Part shown: positions 25,229-34,461 of the stretch, piece after piece
Layout: every line of letters begins with the position of its first letter
How positions within the stretch are numbered: position 1 is the stretch's first letter
Assembly: GCF_022836935.1 (NCBI RefSeq)
Contig: NZ_CP083239.1
Location: forward strand, 1,812,001 to 1,876,000
Source: Ancylobacter polymorphus
GTDB lineage: Bacteria; Pseudomonadota; Alphaproteobacteria; Rhizobiales; Xanthobacteraceae
Length of the DNA: 64,000 nucleotides
Direction: 5' to 3'
The notes under the pieces: generated by a model
Told to the model about the DNA's origin: nothing
Database searches by the model: none
Seen by the model: only the letters and a program-made list of their open reading frames with translations
Position numbers and translations under genes: made by a program

Positions 25229-26878
25229 ATGTTCGCACGCCAGCAGCTCGACATGCTTCTGAGCAATCTGCGGCAGCTCGGTGCCCGCCGCCTGTTCGCG
25301 CTGGCGATGATAGGGCTGGCGGTGCTCGCCGCCATCGGCCTCGGCGCTTATTATCTCAGCCGCCCCGCCACCGAAACGCTCTACGCCAATCTCAGCCGCG
25401 AGGACGTGACCCGGATCGGTGCCGCGCTGAAGGATGCCGGCATTTCCTTCGACGTGAACGCCGATGGCACGGCCGTGCTGGTCGCCCCCGCCGATACGGC
25501 GCGCGCGCGCATGCAGCTGGCGGAGAAGGGCCTGCCGCAAAGCTCCAGCTCCGGCTACGAACTGTTCAACGACGTGAACTCGCTCGGCCTCACCTCCTTC
25601 ATGCAGGAGGTGACGAAGGTGCGTGCGCTGGAAGGCGAACTCGCCCGCACCATCCAGACCATGAAGGGCATCAAGGCGGCGCGGGTGCACATCGTGCTGC
25701 CCGACCGCGCCTCGTTCCGCCGCGACCAGCAGAGCGCCTCGGCCTCGGTGGTGATCCGCACCGAGAACGCGGAGGACGGCACCTCGGCGGAGGCGATCCG
25801 CCATCTCGTTGCCGCCGCCCTGCCGGGCATGAAGATCGACGCGGTGACCGTGCTCAACACCGAGGGCGCCATTCTCGCCTCGGGCGACGATCCGGCCAAT
25901 GCCTCCTCCGGCAAGAAGGCGATGCTGCAGGAGCAGATGAACCGCGAGACCGAGGCGAAGATCCGCCGCGCGCTCACCCCCTATCTCGGCATCGACAATT
26001 TCCAGATCAGCGTCACCTCGCGCCTCGACATCGATCGCGTCACCACCAATGAGACGACCTACGACCCCGCCTCCAAGACCGAGCGCTCGGTGCGCGTGGT
26101 CAAGGAGACCGGCACGTCGCAGAACCGCTCCAAGCAGGCGGCGGCCTCGGTGCAGCAGAACATGCCCGGCCAGGCGGCCGGCGGGGATGCCGGCAACAAT
26201 TCCAATGAGGAGACCAACCGGCGCGAGGAACTGACCAATTTCGAGATTTCCTCGCGCAGCACCGAGACGGTGCGCGAAGGCTTCACCGTGCAGAACCTGT
26301 CCATCGCCATTCTGGTGAACCGCGCCCGGCTGGTGCCGGCGGAGGGGGCGGGCGACGGCGCCGTGCCGCTGGAGACGCAGATCTACGAGATCGAGCAGCT
26401 CGCCGCCGCCGCCTCCGGCTTCGACAAGGCGCGTGGCGACAAGCTGAAGGTGTCCGCCGTCGGCTTCGCCGATGGCAATGGCGAGCTCGAACCCGTCGCG
26501 GCGCTGCCCTGGTCGGAAGTGCTGATGCGCCAGGCCGGCACGCTGGTGAACGCCGCCACCATTCTCATCGTCGCCGTGCTGCTGATCTGGTTCGGCCTGC
26601 GCCCCGCCGTGCGCGCCATCGTCGCCCGGCCTGAGGATGCGGAGATGATCGAAACCGCGATGCTCGCCGGCACCGGCGGCGCGATGGGCGAATTGCCGGC
26701 GCCCGACGGGGGCGGCGCCATGACCCCCGGCGTCACCGAGCCGGTCAGCCTGATCGAGGACCTCACCAGCAAGATGAACCGTTCGCCGCAGAAGCGCCTG
26801 GAGCAGATCATCGACTTCGATGAGGAGCAGGCCGCCGCCATTCTGCGGCAATGGCTGCAGCAGGAGGCGCGGGTCTGA
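25229..26878 (+). CDS. fliF: Flagellar MS-ring protein FliF
   Basis: FliF forms the MS ring that houses the export gate and carries the rotor. The 549-residue protein has membrane helices at about residues 22-42 and 439-458. Between them lie the ring-building motifs (YANLSREDVTRIGAALKDAG, and KGIKAARVHIVLPDRASFRR). The C-terminal tail (IIDFDEEQAAAILRQWLQQE) is the FliG-binding segment. A GGGAGCGGGAGAG ribosome-binding region precedes the ATG. It overlaps the fliH-like gene by one base. Confidence 0.97.
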   Translation: MFARQQLDMLLSNLRQLGARRLFALAMIGLAVLAAIGLGAYYLSRPATETLYANLSREDVTRIGAALKDAGISFDVNADGTAVLVAPADTARARMQLAEKGLPQSSSSGYELFNDVNSLGLTSFMQEVTKVRALEGELARTIQTMKGIKAARVHIVLPDRASFRRDQQSASASVVIRTENAEDGTSAEAIRHLVAAALPGMKIDAVTVLNTEGAILASGDDPANASSGKKAMLQEQMNRETEAKIRRALTPYLGIDNFQISVTSRLDIDRVTTNETTYDPASKTERSVRVVKETGTSQNRSKQAAASVQQNMPGQAAGGDAGNNSNEETNRREELTNFEISSRSTETVREGFTVQNLSIAILVNRARLVPAEGAGDGAVPLETQIYEIEQLAAAASGFDKARGDKLKVSAVGFADGNGELEPVAALPWSEVLMRQAGTLVNAATILIVAVLLIWFGLRPAVRAIVARPEDAEMIETAMLAGTGGAMGELPAPDGGGAMTPGVTEPVSLIEDLTSKMNRSPQKRLEQIIDFDEEQAAAILRQWLQQEARV

Positions 26879-27540
26879 TGCGGGCGCTGATCGACCATCT
26901 TCCCGATTATTCCGGTCTCGCCCCCCGTGCCGCCGAGCCGGCGGCTCCCCGCGCGGGCGAGGCGCCGGCGCGTCCCGCCGCGCCGCATCCGGCGTCGCCC
27001 ATCGCGGCGCCGATCCCCGCCGCTCCCCCGGCGCTGGACCTCGCCCTGCTGGTGCAGGAAGCCGAGGCGGCCGGGCGGGCGGCGGGTGAAGCCGCGGCCC
27101 GCGCCCGCTTCGACCGTCAGCGCGCCGAGGACGCCGCCCGGGCGGAGGAGCGGCTCGCCGAGGCGCGCCGCGCCTGGGCGCAGGAGGAGAGCGAGCCGCT
27201 GGCGCAGGCCCTGGCCGAGGCTCTGGAGCAGCTGGGCGAGGACCTCGCCACCCGGCTCGGCCGGGTGATCGCCCCCTTTCTCGCGAGCGCCCTGCGCGAG
27301 CGTGTGCTGGCGGACATGGCGACCGCGATCACCCGCGCGCTCGCCGACGGCGCCACGCCGCTGCTTCACGTGCGTGGCCCGGCGGACCTGCTGGAGGGGC
27401 TGCAGGCGCGGCTCGATCCGCGCGCGCCGGTGTGCTTCGAGGCCGGGGCGGGCGGCGAGATCGTCGCCGTCGCCGGTGCCACCACATTCGAGACGCAGAT
27501 GCAGGCCTGGGCCGCGCGCCTCGCCCTGGCGCAGGAGTAG
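26878..27540 (+). CDS. fliH: FliH-like flagellar export protein
   Basis: This 220-residue protein has a Pro/Ala-rich N-terminal 50 residues, a long charged coiled coil (about 55-110), and a C-terminal domain with LATRLGRVIAPFLASALRER and a CFEAGAGGEIVAVAGAT strand region. This is the layout of FliH, the negative regulator and membrane anchor of the FliI ATPase. The start codon overlaps the fliF stop by one base. FliH is poorly conserved, so the name is based on architecture and on position between fliF and motB; fliI itself is 17 kb away. Confidence 0.7.
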   Translation: MRALIDHLPDYSGLAPRAAEPAAPRAGEAPARPAAPHPASPIAAPIPAAPPALDLALLVQEAEAAGRAAGEAAARARFDRQRAEDAARAEERLAEARRAWAQEESEPLAQALAEALEQLGEDLATRLGRVIAPFLASALRERVLADMATAITRALADGATPLLHVRGPADLLEGLQARLDPRAPVCFEAGAGGEIVAVAGATTFETQMQAWAARLALAQE

Positions 27541-27546
27541 GCGGCC

Positions 27547-28815
27547 ATGGCCGGTCCCGAACACCAAGAACTCATCATCATCAAGCGGCATGACGACGAG
27601 GAGCACGAGCACCATTCCAGCGCCTGGAAGGTCGCCCATGCCGACTTCATGACGGCGATGATGGCGTTCTTCCTGATCATGTGGCTGATCAACGTCACCG
27701 ACAAGGATGTGCGCAAGGCGATCGCCAATTACTTCAACCCGGTGAACCTCGCCGACAGCGTGAGCGAGCGCAAGGGACTGAACGACCCCGAGGACATCAA
27801 GGATGTCGGCACCTCGGACGATGGCGACCAGATGTCCGCGCTGAAGGACACGGTGGGCGAAAACACCGGCAAGGGCGAGGAGGTCCAGCAGGGCCCGCGC
27901 GAGGCGGCGCTGTTCCAGGACCCCTATGCCGTGCTGGCCGAGATCGTCGCCGATGCGCCGCCCGGCACGCCGACCTCGCTCGACGCGCCGATCGGCGTCA
28001 ATAGCGAGCCGGGCACCGGCAGCGGTGATGCCACGCGCGACCCGTTCGACCCGGTCTATTGGCAGATGACCTCCACCCGCAAGGCGCAGGCGACGGCGCC
28101 TGGCACCGCCGGCATTGGCGCGCCGCAGGGCACGCGGCCCGATGCGGGCGCCAAGCGCGACACGCCCAACCCTGCCGTCGAGGGGATGGATGGCTCGCCC
28201 GCCGGCGGCCCGACGCCGGACTCCACCCGCGCCGGCGGCATTGCCGGCGCGACCAAGGCCGCCTCGTCGACCCCCGATGGCGACAGCGCCAAGGCGGTGG
28301 CGGCCAAGGCGGTGGCAGCCAATGGGCCGGCCCGCACCGAGGGCGCGCAGGGACCGGCGGAAAAGCTGGAAGAGCAGATCAAGGCCGACCTTGCCGCCGC
28401 CATGGGTGGCGCCACCGGCCCGCAGGTGACGGTGCGCAAGACGGGCGACGGCACGGTGATCAGCCTGACCGACGACCTCGACTTCTCCATGTTCCCCATC
28501 GGCTCGGCGGTGCCGGATGCGCGCATCGTCGCCGCCATGGCGCGTATCGCCCAGACCTTGAAGGACCGGCCCGGCGATGTGGTGATCCGCGGCTATACCG
28601 ACGGGCGCCCCTTCCGCTCGCCGACCTATGACAATTGGCAGCTCTCCGCCGCCCGCGCCAACATCGCCCATTACATGCTGGTGCGCGGCGGGCTGGACGA
28701 GGGGCGCATCAAGCAGATCGTCGGTTTCGCCGACCGCAATCTCAAGAACAAGGCCGACCCCAACGCGCCGGAAAACCGCCGGATCGAAATCGTGCTGCAG
28801 GAGCCTGTCCGATGA
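27547..28815 (+). CDS. motB: Flagellar stator protein MotB
   Basis: MotB anchors the stator to peptidoglycan and carries the proton-binding aspartate. The 422-residue protein has one membrane helix near residues 33-50 with Asp33 in HADFMTAMMAFFLIMWLINV. A long, low-complexity Ala/Gly/Pro periplasmic region (about 150-280) precedes a C-terminal OmpA-like domain (DVVIRGYTDGRPFRSPTYDN, WQLSAARANIAHYMLVRGGL). It is separated from its partner motA by 15 kb, and is translationally coupled to motC (four-base overlap). Confidence 0.95.
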   Translation: MAGPEHQELIIIKRHDDEEHEHHSSAWKVAHADFMTAMMAFFLIMWLINVTDKDVRKAIANYFNPVNLADSVSERKGLNDPEDIKDVGTSDDGDQMSALKDTVGENTGKGEEVQQGPREAALFQDPYAVLAEIVADAPPGTPTSLDAPIGVNSEPGTGSGDATRDPFDPVYWQMTSTRKAQATAPGTAGIGAPQGTRPDAGAKRDTPNPAVEGMDGSPAGGPTPDSTRAGGIAGATKAASSTPDGDSAKAVAAKAVAANGPARTEGAQGPAEKLEEQIKADLAAAMGGATGPQVTVRKTGDGTVISLTDDLDFSMFPIGSAVPDARIVAAMARIAQTLKDRPGDVVIRGYTDGRPFRSPTYDNWQLSAARANIAHYMLVRGGLDEGRIKQIVGFADRNLKNKADPNAPENRRIEIVLQEPVR

Positions 28816-31007
28816 GCCGCGTCGCTTTGCCCGCCATACTCCTCGCCGCGCTGCTGCTCGCCGGCGGCCCGGCTCTGGCCAAGGACCCGTGGGGCGAGGT
28901 GCGCCCCGCCGATGCCACGCCGGTCGAGTCGGGCGGGGAGGCGACGGGCGATCGCGAAGCGCTGCCCGCCCTCACACCCGTGGTGGTGCCCACACCTCCG
29001 CTGAAGCCGGCGGTGATGCCGCCGGCAGCTCCCCGCCAGATGCCGCTCGAGGCGCCGCGCCCGCTGCCGCGTCCCGCCGATCTCGCGGCGCAGGCCCCGG
29101 CCGTTGCGGCTCCCGCGACGGTAGAGCCGGACGCTGGTGCCCCGGAGCCTTTTGCGCTGGCGGAGGCGCCGGCCGATCTGCCGAACGCTGCCGCGCCCGA
29201 CGCCCCGGAGACCACCCTGCCGGTGCCGCTCCCGTCCACGCGGCCGGCGCTGGCGACCGAGGCGCCTGTGGCGCGGGTGGCGACGCTGCGCGTGCCGCTG
29301 CCCCCCGCGCGGCCGGCCCTGGGCGGGGCGGAAGCGCGGTCGCCGGTCGCCTTCCAGCCCGCGCCTGTCGAGGTGCCGGTCGTGGCGGCGGAAGAAGCGC
29401 CGACCCATCAGCCCTTCGCGGGGCCTGTGCCGGCACCGGCGCTGCTTTCGTCGGAGGCGGTCGGGCCGGACGCGTTCGTCTCGCTGGCCTTTACCGCCGA
29501 TTCCTTCGATCCCCGCTCCTTCGCGCCTTCCGTGTCGGCGGTTTCGAGCGCGGCGGCGGCGCCGGCGCTGTCCCCGGTCGTCTCTCCGGCGGTCGTCTCG
29601 CCGGCGGCGGCGCCGATAGTCGCCCCGGCTGTCGCCGTGACGGCGCCCGCGGCCCCCGCCGCGCCGATGGCGGAGCCTGATTTGCCGGAGCCGATGGAGC
29701 GCACGACCGCGCTGCTCGCCCTGCCGACGCTCGGCGTGTTCTCGTCGGCGCAGGCGGCGGAAGCCACGGCGCCGGAAGCCGCCGACAAGGAAGCGTCCGC
29801 CAAGGAGGCGCCCGCCAAGGATGAGCCGGCCTCCGCCAACGCTCCCGAACTGCCGCCCGCGCCGCCGCTCTACCGTGAGGTGCGCGAGCTCCAGCGCCTG
29901 CAGGACCGCATGGCGGCGGGCGAGCCGAACGCTCTGACGGCGCAGAACGCGCTGATCGCCCGCATCGACCAGAGCTTCCGCGCGGCGGACTCTTCCGCCT
30001 GGAACGACCCGCAGAACGCGCGCGCGCTCATCGTCTTCGCGCTCAGCGGCGGCGGGCCGGGCGTGCTGCGGGCGGTGCTGGGTCAGGGCGCCAGCCCCGC
30101 CGTCGACGAGCGGCTGCTGCGCGGCACGCTCGCCTATCTCGAAGGCCGTGAGCCGGAGGCGCTGAAGCAGCTCGGCGAGATCGACGCGCGCCAGCTGCCG
30201 GACAGCCTCGCCGGCCAGGTCGCGCTGGCGCAGGCCGCTTTGTGGGTGCGTCGCGACCCGCCGCGCGCTTCGGTGCTGCTGGGCCGCGCCCGCCTTCTGG
30301 CGCCGGGCACGCTGGTGGAGGAGGCGGCGCTGCGCCGCGAGATCTTCATCGCCGCCCAGGCCAATGAACTGGAAAACTTCGAGCGCCTGACCTCGACTTA
30401 TCTCGCCCGCTACCGCCACTCGGTCTATGCCGGCAATTTCCGCCTGCGCTTCGCCGCCGCGCTGACGCGGATGAGCTTCATCGACAGCGCCGACGAATTC
30501 CACCGCGTCCATGAGCTTCTAGCGCCGCTGGAACCGGAAAGCCGTCGCGAGGTCGCGCTGCTCATCGCCCAGGCGGCGCTGGCGCAGGGCAAGACCACGG
30601 CGGCGGCGCTGGCATCGGAGCTGGTGCTGAAGGGCACGGTGTTCGGCAGCCTGGAAGCCGACCGCGCCACGCTGTACCGCGCCGCCGCGATCATCGCCGC
30701 GCCTGGCCGCTTCGACGAGGCCAGCGCGGCCCTCGCCAGGGTCGCCCGCGAGCGCTTCGGCAGCGAGGACGCGCGGCTGCTTGGCGCGGCGCTGGCGGTG
30801 GCCGCGTCGATCAACGATGCCGTCAATGTGCCGGTGCCGGCGCCGGCCGGGCTCGGGGGTGAGGCCGGCGCGCCGGAAGCCCAGGGGCCGGTCGCTCCGG
30901 AGACGGGCCAGGCCGGCGGCCAGGACGCCATGCCGCCGGCCGTGCTGGCCTCGGCCCAGGCCGCCCTTGAGGCCGCCGACAAAGCGCTGGGAGACGCGCC
31001 GCTATGA
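28812..31007 (+). CDS. motC: Periplasmic motility protein MotC
   Basis: MotC is a rhizobial periplasmic protein needed for stator function, and is thought to interact with MotB. The 731-residue product has a signal peptide (ALLLAGGPALA, cleavage near residue 23). Residues about 24-390 are an unusually long Pro/Ala/Val-rich region. The conserved helical C-terminal part contains LYREVRELQRLQDRMAAGEP, NDPQNARALIVFALSGGGPG and YRHSVYAGNFRLRFAAALTR. Rhizobial MotC proteins are usually about 430 residues, so the low-complexity region is a lineage-specific expansion. It overlaps motB and fliK by four bases each. Confidence 0.9.
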   Translation: MSRVALPAILLAALLLAGGPALAKDPWGEVRPADATPVESGGEATGDREALPALTPVVVPTPPLKPAVMPPAAPRQMPLEAPRPLPRPADLAAQAPAVAAPATVEPDAGAPEPFALAEAPADLPNAAAPDAPETTLPVPLPSTRPALATEAPVARVATLRVPLPPARPALGGAEARSPVAFQPAPVEVPVVAAEEAPTHQPFAGPVPAPALLSSEAVGPDAFVSLAFTADSFDPRSFAPSVSAVSSAAAAPALSPVVSPAVVSPAAAPIVAPAVAVTAPAAPAAPMAEPDLPEPMERTTALLALPTLGVFSSAQAAEATAPEAADKEASAKEAPAKDEPASANAPELPPAPPLYREVRELQRLQDRMAAGEPNALTAQNALIARIDQSFRAADSSAWNDPQNARALIVFALSGGGPGVLRAVLGQGASPAVDERLLRGTLAYLEGREPEALKQLGEIDARQLPDSLAGQVALAQAALWVRRDPPRASVLLGRARLLAPGTLVEEAALRREIFIAAQANELENFERLTSTYLARYRHSVYAGNFRLRFAAALTRMSFIDSADEFHRVHELLAPLEPESRREVALLIAQAALAQGKTTAAALASELVLKGTVFGSLEADRATLYRAAAIIAAPGRFDEASAALARVARERFGSEDARLLGAALAVAASINDAVNVPVPAPAGLGGEAGAPEAQGPVAPETGQAGGQDAMPPAVLASAQAALEAADKALGDAPL

Positions 31008-33085
31008 TCCCGGTTCCGCTCAACGCCGCCCGCACCGCCACCGCCGAGGATTTGGCCGGCCGCGCCGAGCGCGGGGACGGCGGCGACGCGTTCGCCGCTC
31101 TGCTCGCCGAGCTGGATGGACGGCCCGCCGCCACGCCCGAGGCGCCAGCGCCTTCCGCCGGCCCGCGAGCCGAACGATCCGTGCTGCCGGCGCCGCGCTT
31201 CGGCACGCCGGTGCGGCTGGAGGCGGCGGAGACGGCGCCCGCTCCCGAGCTGGCCCCGGATCAAGCCGCCGTGCCTGCAGGCCCGATTGCCGAGACGGAG
31301 CGGCCGGTGGCGGCGATGGACCTCGGCGCGCTGCTCGCGCGTTCCGCCCGCCTACCCGTCAGCACGCCGTCCGCCGCCCAGCCTTTCGCCGAGCCGCCCT
31401 CCAGCGGCGCGGGCGAAACGCCCCGCGAGAACGGGCCGGCGATGCGCGCGCCCACCCCGGCAGCTGTGGAAGCTGCGTTGGCCCGCCCCGCCGCGCCCGG
31501 CACCGTGGCCCACATCCTCTCGACGCCGGCAGCGCCGTTGCGTCCGTCGCCGTCCGTCCTCCCCCTGCCGGATGGGGAGGCGGAAACGGTGGCTCAGATG
31601 CCGCCCGTCGCTCGCCCCGATCGAGACGCCGAGGCGGGGGAGGGCGCGCCTGCTCTCGCCGCTCCGCCGTCGGTGGCGGCGGACGAAGCCTCCCCCCACC
31701 CGGAGCGGACCCCGCCCTCTTCGTCGCCGGCGCCGGCGCGCGCCGAGGCCGCCCTCCTGTTCTCCGCGCGGCCGGAGGCGGCGCCCATGTTCTCGGCGGC
31801 GACGGAGGAGGGTGCGCGGCGTCCTCTCCCGGTCGAAGCCGATCGGTCCGCGCCCGCGCCGTCATCCGATCGCCCGGAGGAAAGCACACCCGTCGTACCG
31901 GCCGCCCCGAACGACGGGGCGCCCTCAACGTCCCCGCTGCCGGCGGCGATATTCGCGACCCTGCTGCCCGCCCCTTCGGCGCAGCCCGAAGCGGCGGATG
32001 TGCCGGAAGGCACGAGCGACCCGGCCATGGTCGCGACGCTGGAGGAGGGGGGCACGCTGGACGAGGCGCCGGTCCCCAGCGCCAAGGTGGTGTTGTGCGA
32101 GACGCATTTCGCGCCGGTGCTGCCGCGCGAGGTCGGGCCGACGCCACCGTCCGCGCCCGATCAGGCAAAGGCGGTTCAATCGCTTTCCGTCGCGCTTCCG
32201 CAGGCGGCGGAAGCCGAGGCGCAGGCTGCGGCCGTCGCGGGCCAGGCGGCCACGGTCGCCGCGGCTTCCGCCTCTGCCGCTTCCGTCTCTGCCGCTTCCA
32301 CCTTGGCCGCCTCCGAAGGGCTGGCGTTCGACCGTCCGGTGCCCGCTTTGAGCGAGCGTCGCCCCGCTGCGCGCGCTGTCGACCTGCCCGCCCAGCCGGG
32401 CGAGGCGCCGCTGCCGTCCCCCGACATGGCCCCGTTCGAGGAACGCCCCGCCGCGCGGATGCCGGCCCGGGCGGCCGCTGGCGCGGAGAAGGCGCGCGGC
32501 GCGTCCGAGATCGCCACCGAGGCGCCGACCCCCGTTCCGGCTGCCAGCGGCGCCGCCGCCACTCCCGCGCCGGTCGCGGCACCGGCGGGGGCCGCTCCGT
32601 CGCCGGCGGCGGTGCAGCTCGGCAGCGTCCTTGCCGAGGCGGTGCGCGCGGAAGCGCCGGGCGCCTCTGCCGCCAGCGCGGCCATGCCGGCGCGCGGCCC
32701 GGTGCGGGTGCTGGAAATCCAGCTCCGGCCGCTGGAACTCGGCCTGGTGACGGTGCGGCTGCGCACCGGCCGCAACGGGCTGGAGATCCATGTTCATGCC
32801 GCGCGAGCGGAAACGGCGCGTCTGCTGGAGCAGGACCGCGCCAGCCTCATCGCCACGCTGGCCGATGCCGATGCCGGCCCGCTCGACCTCACCATCAGTC
32901 AGACCGGCCTGCCGCCCCGCCTCACCGGCGAGGACGCCTTCGCGCCGGTGGACTGGGAGCGCCGCGAGGGGAACGGGTCCCGCGAGGGGAATTCCGGCGA
33001 TTCCGACCCGCGCCGAAGGAGACGACAGGATGAAGATGCGGCTTTCCGCGCTGCTGATGGCGGCTCTGCTGACCAGCAGCCCTGA
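31004..33085 (+). CDS. fliK: Hook-length control protein FliK (MotD)
   Basis: FliK measures hook length and triggers the FlhB switch; in rhizobia it was first called MotD. The 693-residue protein is mostly a Pro/Ala-rich, poorly structured ruler region (about 30-560). The conserved FliK C-terminal domain lies at about residues 560-650, with VRVLEIQLRPLELGLVTVRL and NGLEIHVHAARAETARLLEQ. It is longer than many rhizobial FliK proteins. Its 3' end overlaps the lytic transglycosylase gene by 56 bases. Confidence 0.9.
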   Translation: MIPVPLNAARTATAEDLAGRAERGDGGDAFAALLAELDGRPAATPEAPAPSAGPRAERSVLPAPRFGTPVRLEAAETAPAPELAPDQAAVPAGPIAETERPVAAMDLGALLARSARLPVSTPSAAQPFAEPPSSGAGETPRENGPAMRAPTPAAVEAALARPAAPGTVAHILSTPAAPLRPSPSVLPLPDGEAETVAQMPPVARPDRDAEAGEGAPALAAPPSVAADEASPHPERTPPSSSPAPARAEAALLFSARPEAAPMFSAATEEGARRPLPVEADRSAPAPSSDRPEESTPVVPAAPNDGAPSTSPLPAAIFATLLPAPSAQPEAADVPEGTSDPAMVATLEEGGTLDEAPVPSAKVVLCETHFAPVLPREVGPTPPSAPDQAKAVQSLSVALPQAAEAEAQAAAVAGQAATVAAASASAASVSAASTLAASEGLAFDRPVPALSERRPAARAVDLPAQPGEAPLPSPDMAPFEERPAARMPARAAAGAEKARGASEIATEAPTPVPAASGAAATPAPVAAPAGAAPSPAAVQLGSVLAEAVRAEAPGASAASAAMPARGPVRVLEIQLRPLELGLVTVRLRTGRNGLEIHVHAARAETARLLEQDRASLIATLADADAGPLDLTISQTGLPPRLTGEDAFAPVDWERREGNGSREGNSGDSDPRRRRRQDEDAAFRAADGGSADQQP

Positions 33086-33650
33086 GCTTGCGGCCGCGCC
33101 GAACGCCTCGGCCACGCAAACACCCGCCGGCACGCCCGCCAGCGCGGCGTCCGGGGCGCGCCTCGGCGTATGCGAGGCGGCCATGGCGCGCGCCTCGGCC
33201 AAACATGGCGTGCCGCTGGCGATCCTCTATGCGGTCGGCATGACCGAGACCGGCGGCAATGGCACGCTGCAGCCTCTGGCGATGAATGCGGGGGGAAAAA
33301 GCCTTGTCGCGACCAGCCCCGCCGATGGCGCGCGCAAGCTGGCGGAGTTCAACGCGCGAGGCGTGACCCTGGTCGATCTCGGCTGCATGCAGATCAACCA
33401 TCGCTGGCATGGCGACCAGTTCGCCTCGGTGGCGGAGATGTTCGATCCGGAGCGCAATGTCGACTACGCCGCCCGCTTCCTTGCGGAGCTGCGGCAGCGT
33501 CATGGCAACTGGACGATGGCGGCGGCCCGTTACAATGCCGGGCCGAACAATGATCCGGCGCAGAAGCGCTATGTCTGTGCCGTCATCCGCAATCTGGTCC
33601 GGTCCGGCTTCGGCAGCTGGACCGCCCAGTCGCGGGCCTTCTGCGCCTGA
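33030..33650 (+). CDS. Secreted lytic transglycosylase (SLT family)
   Basis: This 206-residue protein has a signal peptide (cleavage near LAAAPNA, about residue 23) and an SLT-type domain. The catalytic Glu73 lies in AVGMTETGGNG, followed by the DLGCMQINHRWHG block and AAARYNAGPNN near residue 168. It probably opens the peptidoglycan for the rod, a role that the muramidase-less CheL/FlgJ cannot provide. An AAGGAG site eight bases before the ATG at 33030 fixes the start inside the end of fliK. It ends two bases from the convergent cheZ stop. Confidence 0.88.
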   Translation: MKMRLSALLMAALLTSSPELAAAPNASATQTPAGTPASAASGARLGVCEAAMARASAKHGVPLAILYAVGMTETGGNGTLQPLAMNAGGKSLVATSPADGARKLAEFNARGVTLVDLGCMQINHRWHGDQFASVAEMFDPERNVDYAARFLAELRQRHGNWTMAAARYNAGPNNDPAQKRYVCAVIRNLVRSGFGSWTAQSRAFCA

Positions 33651-33652
33651 TC

Positions 33653-34375
33653 TCAGGCGAAGAGGGAGTCGATGTCGTCCTGCGAGACGACGTTCTCGTC
33701 ATCCGCCAGCGCCGGCCCGTTGAGCAGCGCCTCGTCGCCGGTGCGCTCGGGGGCGATGGTCTCGGCGATGCGCGCCACTTCTTCCTGCCCGCCCCAGATG
33801 TTGGACATGCGTTCGACCCGCTCCTCGATGAAGACCATGAGGTCGACCACCTTGCGGATGCGCTGGCCGCTAATGTCCTGGAAATTGCAGGCCTCGAAGA
33901 TGCGGGTGGCGTAGCTGTGGATCGCCTGCGCCAGCATCTTGTGGCTGCCTTCCAGCTCGGCGACCAGCGAGATCGCCGCGCCGTCGATATTCTCGGCCAT
34001 CTGCAGAATGTCCTCGGTCGCCGCCTCGGTGTCGGCGACGACGGCGTCGAGCTCGTCGGTGGCGCGGTTGAAGCGCGCACCCTTGGCGCCGCCCGCCTGC
34101 AGCGTGGCCAGCTCGTTCTTGGTGTTGTCGATCGCCTGGCGGATCGTCTCCACGTCCATCAGCATGGCGTGGCGCGAGCATTCGGGATCGGCTTCGGGGC
34201 AGCGGCGGTCGAACCGCGCGATCACGCCGCGCAGCTCGTGCAGCTCTTCTAGCACACGGCCTATCTGGGCGGAGACGGAGCCCTGCATCGTCACTGTGCT
34301 GGCGACGTGCTTCTCTCCCGCCCCATTGTGTCGTTCATTCGCTTCAATCCGGAACGGCCGCCGGGCAGACGACAT
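33653..34375 (-). CDS. cheZ: CheY-P phosphatase CheZ
   Basis: CheZ removes phosphate from CheY-P to end the motor signal. The 240-residue protein is a long helical hairpin protein with the catalytic motif QDISGQRIRKVVDLMVFIEE; Asp167 and Gln171 match the catalytic Asp and Gln of enterobacterial CheZ. The last residues, SQDDIDSLFA, are the CheY-binding peptide. The ATG at 34375 was chosen because GGGAG lies seven bases upstream; an open frame continues eight codons further. It is divergent from cheY and shares a flagellar control element with it. Confidence 0.92.
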   Translation of the reverse strand: MSSARRPFRIEANERHNGAGEKHVASTVTMQGSVSAQIGRVLEELHELRGVIARFDRRCPEADPECSRHAMLMDVETIRQAIDNTKNELATLQAGGAKGARFNRATDELDAVVADTEAATEDILQMAENIDGAAISLVAELEGSHKMLAQAIHSYATRIFEACNFQDISGQRIRKVVDLMVFIEERVERMSNIWGGQEEVARIAETIAPERTGDEALLNGPALADDENVVSQDDIDSLFA

Positions 34376-34461
34376 GTAAATTCTCCCATTAACTCGCAAG
34401 TGTTCGATGATTTCTTATAGTTCAAAGCCAAACGCCTGAGAATAACCCTAGGTTTCGCCCT

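Noticed and set aside
23726..26851. A 1041-codon open frame on the minus strand opposite flagellin and fliF
   Set aside because: It is antisense to well-supported flagellin and fliF, its protein is Arg/Gly/His-rich with no family pattern, and such frames are expected at about 70 % GC.
26383..28671. A 762-codon minus-strand open frame opposite fliF, the fliH-like gene and motB
   Set aside because: A shadow of three coupled flagellar genes. It shows no recognisable domain.
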